The translations under genes were made by a program, and so were the position numbers. Below, one piece after another: positions 28,393 through 32,495 of a stretch of DNA of 32,495 bases. The DNA is from JAOPZW01 sp034664395 (GTDB lineage: Bacteria > Actinomycetota > Thermoleophilia > Solirubrobacterales > Solirubrobacteraceae). The notes under the pieces were generated by a model. That model ran no database searches. It was given only the letters and a program-made list of their open reading frames with translations, and was not told where the DNA came from. Within the stretch, counting starts at the first letter, position 1; the number at the start of each line of letters is the position of its first letter. The stretch lies in contig JAXDHQ010000288.1 in the NCBI GenBank assembly GCA_034664395.1, forward strand, positions 1 through 32,495. Reading direction: 5' to 3'.

Positions 28393-29715
28393 ATGGGTTT
28401 GGTTCGGCTGTCGCCACGTGCGCGGGCGCGTCTTGGAATGGCGTCCGGACTGCTCGTGGCGTTCGCCCTCCTGGGCGGCAGCATCTGGGCCCTCAACGCG
28501 ACCGTCCTCCCCTTCAGCGACTGGCCCGTCATCCGCGGCGTCGCCGACAGCCGCCAGCGACTGCCGGACGTCCCGGCCGAGGCCGGCCCCGGCAGCTCCG
28601 CGCGCGGCGGCCGGCAGGGCGGCGGCACCAGCCTTCCGGGCAGCGGGGTTCCCCTGGCCGCCGCCCCGGCGTTCTTCGCGCCGGGCGGCGCCGGGGCTCC
28701 CGCGTTCGGCTCCGGGGGGGCCGGCACCGGGCCGGTCTCGCGCGGCACCGGCCAGCACGTCGTCTCCCAGCCCGGCGGCACCGGCCCTGCGGCGCCCACG
28801 ACCCCGACTGCAACGCCCACCGCCCCCGGCGCCGCACCGGCCGCCGGCTCCGCGCCGGACACGGGCCTGCTGCCCGGCCCGATCGAGGCCGATCCCGGAG
28901 CGCCGGTGGGCACCCTCGTCCCGGTGACCGTCGGCCAGCGCGTGGGCGACCGTCCCACCTCCGACACGACGCCGACCGCCGACGTCGCGCCGCCCAGCGA
29001 CCCCACCGACGTCACCGTGCCCGACGGCACGACCGTCCCGGTCGAGCCGCCCGCGCCGGTCGAGCCGCCGGCGCCCACGCCGCCGGTTCCGCCCACGCCG
29101 CCCGTGCCGCCGGTCCCGCCGGTGCCGCCCGTGCCGGTGGAGTCGCCGGCGCCCGTCGAGCCGCCCGCCGCCCCGCAAGGTCAGCCCCCGAACGATCAGG
29201 GCGTGCCCGCCACGGACGCCGCCGCCCAGCCGCCCGCCGACGAGCCCACCGAGTGCCCGGAGCAGGCGTCGGCGACGATGGCCGCTCCGCCGATCGTCGA
29301 TCCGACGGCCGCGCCCGCCGCCGACCAGGCGACCCCGGCGCCCGCCACCGACGACACGCCCGAGGGCGATGACGCCCCGGACGCCGCGACCCCCGCTCCC
29401 AGCCACGCCCGTCAGCACCACCGCGACCACCGGAAGGGCCAGGGGCACGACGGCGCCGTTACCTCGACCCCCGCGTCCACCGCCGACGCGTCCACGCCGG
29501 CCGCCACGGCGCCCGCCACCACCAGCGCCCCGTCGGATCGCTCGCAGTCGAGCGCTCCGTCGCACGCCGCCCCGCCGCCCGCCGCCAAGGGCCCCGCGCC
29601 CGCCGCGCAGCCGGCGGCGCCCGCGCCCGCTCCGGCTGCCGCGCCGATCGCCGGCGCCGACGAGCCCGTCACCGGTACGCCCGACGCGCTGCCCGCCGGC
29701 CCCGACGGCTCCTAG
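28393..29715 (+). CDS. Proline/alanine-rich membrane-anchored surface protein
   Basis: 440 residues. A short basic N-terminus (LSPRARARLG) and one helix (MASGLLVAFALLGGSIWAL) are followed by a fully low-complexity exterior: Gly/Ala-rich, then Thr/Pro-rich, then a run of PPVP-type repeats at about residues 235-260, then Ala/Pro/Thr with a His-rich patch (RQHHRDHRKGQGH). There is one cysteine and no LPXTG or other sorting motif. The frame has strong G/C third-position bias, which supports translation. Codons upstream of the ATG at 28393 (from a GTG at 28333) do not fit local use, so that start is rejected; the ATG at 28438 is an alternative. It is probably an anchored wall-spanning or surface protein; function unknown. 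Confidence 0.7.
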   Translation: MGLVRLSPRARARLGMASGLLVAFALLGGSIWALNATVLPFSDWPVIRGVADSRQRLPDVPAEAGPGSSARGGRQGGGTSLPGSGVPLAAAPAFFAPGGAGAPAFGSGGAGTGPVSRGTGQHVVSQPGGTGPAAPTTPTATPTAPGAAPAAGSAPDTGLLPGPIEADPGAPVGTLVPVTVGQRVGDRPTSDTTPTADVAPPSDPTDVTVPDGTTVPVEPPAPVEPPAPTPPVPPTPPVPPVPPVPPVPVESPAPVEPPAAPQGQPPNDQGVPATDAAAQPPADEPTECPEQASATMAAPPIVDPTAAPAADQATPAPATDDTPEGDDAPDAATPAPSHARQHHRDHRKGQGHDGAVTSTPASTADASTPAATAPATTSAPSDRSQSSAPSHAAPPPAAKGPAPAAQPAAPAPAPAAAPIAGADEPVTGTPDALPAGPDGS

Positions 29716-29728
29716 TCGCCCGCGGACG

Positions 29729-29734
29729 TACGAT
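29729..29734 (+). promoter_or_regulatory. -10-like box for leaderless phosphorylase mRNA
   Basis: TACGAT, 8 bases before the ATG at 29743. Confidence 0.42.
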
Positions 29735-29742
29735 CCGCCGCC

Positions 29743-30537
29743 ATGCGGATCGGGATCATCACCGGCTCGGGGACCTACGCGCTCCCGGGCCTCGAGGCCG
29801 GGGCGCCGGAGCCCGTCCCCACGCCCTTCGGCGAGGCCCTGGTCACCGCCGGACGCTTCGCGGGCGCCGACGTGCTGCCCGTCGCGCGCCACGGCGAGGG
29901 CCACCGGCGGCTGAGCAGCGCGGTCACCCACCAGGCCAACCTCTGGGCGCTGCGCGAGCGCGGCGCCGGGGCCATCCTCGCCGCCACCGTCTGCGGCGCG
30001 CTCGACCCCGACCTGCCGCTGGGCTCGCTGCTCGTCTTCGACGACCTGCACTTCCCCGTCAACCGCCTGCCCGACGGCTCGCTGTGCACGCTGCACACCG
30101 AGCCCGGCGCCCCGGGGCGCGGACACTGGATCTTCGACCTGCCGTTCAGCCAGCCGCTGCGCCGCGCGCTGCTGGAGGGCGCCGCCGAGGCGGGGCTGCA
30201 GGCCCGCGACGGCGGCTGCTACGGCCACGTCGACGGCCCGCGCTTCAACACCCGCACCGAGATCCGCGCGCTGATGCACGCCGGCGTGACCGCGGTCTCG
30301 CAGACCGCCGGGCCCGAGACCGTGCTCGCCGGCGAGGCGAACGTCCCCTACGCGCTGCTGGGCTACGCGACCGACTACGCCAACGGCGTCAAGCCCGACG
30401 AGCCCACGCCCGTCGAGGAGCTCATCCGGCTCGTGGGCGCGAGCACGCAGGCGTTCGGACGCGTGCTGGGCGCCGCGGTGCCGCGGGCGGCCGCCGCCAC
30501 GCTCGAGCCGGTGGGGACCCATTTCTCCTGGGACTGA
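29743..30537 (+). CDS. MTAP/PNP-family purine nucleoside phosphorylase
   Basis: 264 residues. The family opening IGIITGSGTYALPGL matches the phosphate-binding loop of S-methyl-5'-thioadenosine phosphorylase and PNP. Further landmarks are VARHGEGHRRLSSAVTHQANLWAL, ILAATVCGAL, VDGPRFNTRTEIRAL and QTAGPETVLAGEANVPYALL. It splits a purine nucleoside into base and ribose-1-phosphate (or its methylthio form). In MTAP the base-binding segment is usually TDYD; here it is T-D211-Y-A213-N214, so the second Asp that helps select 6-amino purines is absent and specificity may differ. Substrate is therefore not assigned. Ten bases separate it from the next gene, suggesting an operon of three. Confidence 0.85.
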   Translation: MRIGIITGSGTYALPGLEAGAPEPVPTPFGEALVTAGRFAGADVLPVARHGEGHRRLSSAVTHQANLWALRERGAGAILAATVCGALDPDLPLGSLLVFDDLHFPVNRLPDGSLCTLHTEPGAPGRGHWIFDLPFSQPLRRALLEGAAEAGLQARDGGCYGHVDGPRFNTRTEIRALMHAGVTAVSQTAGPETVLAGEANVPYALLGYATDYANGVKPDEPTPVEELIRLVGASTQAFGRVLGAAVPRAAAATLEPVGTHFSWD

Positions 30538-30547
30538 GGCCGGCGCG

Positions 30548-31102
30548 GTGGCCGCGGTCGTCGTCGGCACGCTCGCCGCGCCGCACGACCCCGAGCTCGA
30601 CCGCGTGCTCGGAGCGGGCGCGGCGCAGCGGCTGCGCGGCGAGATGGCGGCCCGCGCGCGGCGCTGGGCGGCCGCCGCGGCGCCCGGCCGCGCCTTCGAG
30701 GCGACGACCCTCGGCGCCGCCGAGGCGGCCCTCGCCGGCCACGAGGGCCCAGTGCTGCTGGCGGCGCCGGACGTGCCGGGACTCGACCACCGGGTGGTGC
30801 GCGACGCGCTCGACGACCTCGCCGCCGGCTGCGACGTGGTCATCGGCGCGGCCCACGACGCGCGGCCGTACCTCATCGCCGTCCCGCGGCCGAACCCGGA
30901 GCTGCTGGAGCTCGTCGACGCGTCGTTCGGGAGCGGCGTGCTCGCCGCCGCCGCCGAGCGCGGCCTCGTCCTGGGGATCCTGCGCAGCGAGCGGCGGCTG
31001 GCCAGCCCGGCCGACGCCCGGGCGCTCGCGCTCGACCCGCAGGCTCCGGCCGACCTGATCGCGCTCGTGCGCGACGGTTTGGACGGGCCGCCACGTCGGT
31101 AG
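30548..31102 (+). CDS. DUF2064-like (glycosyltransferase-A type) protein
   Basis: 184 residues. The core GPVLLAAPDVPGLDHRVVRDAL, then DVVIGAAHDARPYLIAVPRP, matches the layout of DUF2064/TIGR04282 nucleotidyltransferase-like proteins (usually GTDCPGL and DGGYYLIGL). Both acidic motifs are altered, GTD to APD and DGGYY to HDARPY, so metal or nucleotide binding may be changed. CofC-like guanylyltransferases share the fold, but the motifs fit DUF2064 better. GTG start 10 bases after the phosphorylase stop, no Shine-Dalgarno sequence. Function unknown. Confidence 0.65.
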   Translation: MAAVVVGTLAAPHDPELDRVLGAGAAQRLRGEMAARARRWAAAAAPGRAFEATTLGAAEAALAGHEGPVLLAAPDVPGLDHRVVRDALDDLAAGCDVVIGAAHDARPYLIAVPRPNPELLELVDASFGSGVLAAAAERGLVLGILRSERRLASPADARALALDPQAPADLIALVRDGLDGPPRR

Positions 31103-31112
31103 GCCGCAGAGC

Positions 31113-31475
31113 ATGGAATTCGAGCGTGACCAGGAAGACGCCGCGGCACGCGAGGCCGCGGAGATCGGCGGCGAGGCCTACGACCGCGAGCCCGGCGAGG
31201 AGGGCGACCCGGTGGCCTACGTCGAGGTCGACTCGCGCCCTGCCGGCCAGACCGACGAGTCGTGGCGCCCGGTCGAGGAGGCCGGCGGCGGCGAGGCCGA
31301 GGGATTCGAGCAGGCCGAGGCCGAGCTCGTCGAGCGCGCCGAGAACCCGCACGGCCCGTCGCCGATGGCCGACGCGGAGGGCGTGGTCGAGGACCCCGCG
31401 GCGCTGGACTCCGAGTACGGGGAGGCCGACGGCGAGTGGACGGCGGAGGACGATCCCTCCGAGAGCGATCGCTAG
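31113..31475 (+). CDS. Acidic protein of unknown function (120 residues)
   Basis: Highly acidic: MEFERDQEDAAAREAAEIGG at the start, WRPVEEAGGGEAEGFEQAEA in the middle, ending EDDPSESDR. The block EAGGGEAEGFEQAEAELVERAE looks like the conserved centre of a small actinobacterial protein family without known function; the ends vary. Likely soluble and mostly disordered. The ATG is 10 bases after the preceding stop, so it is probably the last gene of the phosphorylase operon. Confidence 0.72.
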   Translation: MEFERDQEDAAAREAAEIGGEAYDREPGEEGDPVAYVEVDSRPAGQTDESWRPVEEAGGGEAEGFEQAEAELVERAENPHGPSPMADAEGVVEDPAALDSEYGEADGEWTAEDDPSESDR

Positions 31476-31482
31476 GCGCAGT

Positions 31483-31488
31483 TACGCT
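31483..31488 (+). promoter_or_regulatory. -10-like box for tRNA-Gln
   Basis: TACGCT, 12 bases before the first base of the tRNA, just after the stop codon of the acidic protein gene. Confidence 0.4.
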
Positions 31489-31500
31489 TCGCGGGCTCCC

Positions 31501-31571
31501 TGGGGAGTCGTCTAATGGCAAGACTCGGGCCTTTGGAGCCCGCTATCCCGGTTCGAGTCCGGGCTCCCCAG
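31501..31571 (+). tRNA. tRNA-Gln (anticodon TTG)
   Basis: Complete cloverleaf of 71 bases. Acceptor stem TGGGGAG / CTCCCCA with the U1-A72 pair typical of tRNA-Gln, D arm GTCT / AGAC, anticodon stem CGGGC / GCCCG around loop CTTTGGA with anticodon TTG at 31533-31535, T arm CCCGG-TTCGAGT-CCGGG, discriminator G. The 3' CCA is not encoded and must be added. It reads the CAA codon, and CAG by wobble. Confidence 0.97.
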
Positions 31572-31584
31572 TCGCACCCTTGCG

Positions 31585-31615
31585 GGCCGGCGACGGGCGG
31601 AGTCGGTCGTCGGCC
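31585..31615 (+). terminator. Hairpin terminator candidate behind tRNA-Gln
   Basis: GGCCGGCGAC / GTCGTCGGCC, a 10-bp stem with one G-U pair and an 11-base loop, 14 bases after the tRNA. The following bases are TCCTCCC, not a U-run. Confidence 0.5.
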
Positions 31616-31625
31616 TCCTCCCGCC

Positions 31626-31631
31626 TAGAGT
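31626..31631 (+). promoter_or_regulatory. -10-like box for leaderless CDF transporter mRNA
   Basis: TAGAGT, 6 bases before the ATG at 31638. Confidence 0.42.
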
Positions 31632-31637
31632 TCAGCC

Positions 31638-32495
31638 ATGGCCGAACGGGACGCCGCCAGCGCGCGCGCTCAGCAGCGCACGGCGCTGATCAGCGTCGGC
31701 GCGGCCGTCTTCCTGGTCGCCGTGAAGCTCGTGACGGGTCTCGTCACGGGCTCGCTGGGCCTCGTCGCCGAGGCCGCGCACTCGGGCACCGACTTCGTGG
31801 CCGCGCTGCTGACGCTCGCCGCCATCCGGGTGGCGGTGCGTCCCGCCGACGAGCGCCACCACTACGGCCACGGCAAGGCCGAGCACCTCGCGGCGCTGGC
31901 CGAGAGCACGTTCCTGATGCTGGTGTCGGCGTTCCTGGGCTACCAGGCGCTCGACCGCCTCACCGCCGGCAGCGTGCATCACGTCCAGACCACGTGGTGG
32001 GCCTTCGCGGTCATGGCGGTGATCATCGGGGTCGACGCGGCGCGAGCTCGGAGCAGCCTGCGGGCCTCGCGGCGCTACGGATCGGCGGCGCTGGCGTCCA
32101 ACGCGCTGCACTTCGCATCGGACCTCGCCGGCTCGGTGGCGGTGCTCGTCGGGCTCGTGTTCGCGGCCGCGGGCGAGCCGCGGGCGGACGCGATCGCCGC
32201 GCTGCTCGTCGCCGTGCTCGTGCTGTTCGCCGCCGCCCGGCTGGCGCGGGACTCGATCCAGGTGCTCATGGACCGCGCCTCGGCCGAGGCCGACCAGGCC
32301 ATCAGCCGCGCGTTCGCGCGCCTCAGCGAGCCCGTCGACGTCCGCCGGGTGCGCGTGCGTCACGCCGGCGGGCGCACGTTCGTCGACCTGGTCGTCGCCG
32401 TCCGGCCCGACGCGGCGCTGACCCAGGCCCACACCGTCGCCGACGCGATCGAGGACGCCGTCCAGGCCGAGCTGCCCGACGCCGACGTGCTCGTC
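31638..32495 (+). CDS. Cation diffusion facilitator (CDF) transporter, 3' end outside window
   Basis: 286 codons, open to the right edge. CDF proteins export Zn, Fe, Co, Mn or Cd in exchange for protons. The metal site has one pair in helix 2, H48-S-G-T-D52, and one in helix 5, H158-F-A-S-D162, an HD-HD arrangement found in zinc-type CDFs. The conserved cytoplasmic HHYGHGKAEHL (from H74) follows helix 2. About six helices are visible; the region after residue 225 (VDVRRVRVRHAGGRTFVDLVV) is the start of the cytoplasmic dimerisation domain. Metal specificity is not certain. Confidence 0.92.
   Translation, partial: MAERDAASARAQQRTALISVGAAVFLVAVKLVTGLVTGSLGLVAEAAHSGTDFVAALLTLAAIRVAVRPADERHHYGHGKAEHLAALAESTFLMLVSAFLGYQALDRLTAGSVHHVQTTWWAFAVMAVIIGVDAARARSSLRASRRYGSAALASNALHFASDLAGSVAVLVGLVFAAAGEPRADAIAALLVAVLVLFAAARLARDSIQVLMDRASAEADQAISRAFARLSEPVDVRRVRVRHAGGRTFVDLVVAVRPDAALTQAHTVADAIEDAVQAELPDADVLV

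Noticed and set aside
28360..31521. 1053-residue minus-strand frame, Gly/Arg-rich in the middle
   Set aside because: Shadow of four plus-strand genes and part of the tRNA; no family motif, and the Gly/Arg run is antisense to the Pro/Ala repeats.
1..32495. CRISPR arrays, insertion sequences, prophage genes, attachment sites, replication origin
   Set aside because: No spaced direct repeats, transposase or integrase motifs, phage structural genes or DnaA-box clusters were seen on either strand.

Overview
The window is dense, very GC-rich bacterial chromosome (roughly 70-75% GC by eye). It holds 34 protein genes, two of them cut by the window edges, and one tRNA, with almost no intergenic space. 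Gene content (LytR-CpsA-Psr protein, dimeric GlyRS, ROK kinases, PucR-type regulator, a Ruc-like FmdB protein under a CIRCE-like site), TAnnnT boxes placed right before start codons and strong G/C third-position bias all suggest an Actinomycetota chromosome. The flavour of several hypothetical proteins suggests Thermoleophilia/Solirubrobacterales; that rank is inference, since there is no rRNA here. I see no insertion sequence, prophage, CRISPR array or replication origin.

Region 1 (1-10535, all minus strand). Read in the direction of transcription: an EamA-type exporter; then a tightly packed glycolate/lactate module of permease (lctP/glcA-like), glcD, glcE, glcF and a class A malate synthase; then an MMPL membrane protein running off the left edge whose last 40 visible residues look like the start of a DUF2267 domain. 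The module would import glycolate (or lactate), oxidise glycolate to glyoxylate and condense it with acetyl-CoA to malate.

Region 2 (10658-19994, mixed strands). A beta-lactamase-fold serine hydrolase, a ROK sugar kinase, a DUF2277 protein, a permuted papain-like protein, a tiny membrane protein, a CxxC protein, a YdcZ-type DMT transporter, glycyl-tRNA synthetase, a redox-chaperone (Ruc)-like FmdB protein with a CIRCE-like operator over its start codon, an LCP cell-wall protein, a second ROK kinase and rsmI.

Region 3 (20061-28211, all plus). A LytM/M23-like protein that has lost its zinc-binding histidines, a HicAB toxin-antitoxin pair overlapping its tail, then a six-gene chain metG-tatD-rsmA-ispE-DedA/PAP2-small membrane protein in which every junction is a 4-base NTGA overlap, followed by a PucR-type regulator.

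Region 4 (28212-32495, plus). A 181-base non-coding leader with inverted repeats, a proline/alanine-rich membrane-anchored protein, an MTAP/PNP-family phosphorylase, a DUF2064-like protein, an acidic protein, tRNA-Gln(TTG) with a likely terminator, and a cation diffusion facilitator cut by the right edge.

The most notable signals are: the CIRCE-like operator on the Ruc-like gene; a very regular expression pattern in which genes heading transcription units carry a TAnnnT box 6-10 bases before the start codon (leaderless mRNAs) while downstream genes overlap by NTGA; the clean His-to-Arg degeneration of the M23 protein; and the glycolate operon that ends in a class A malate synthase.
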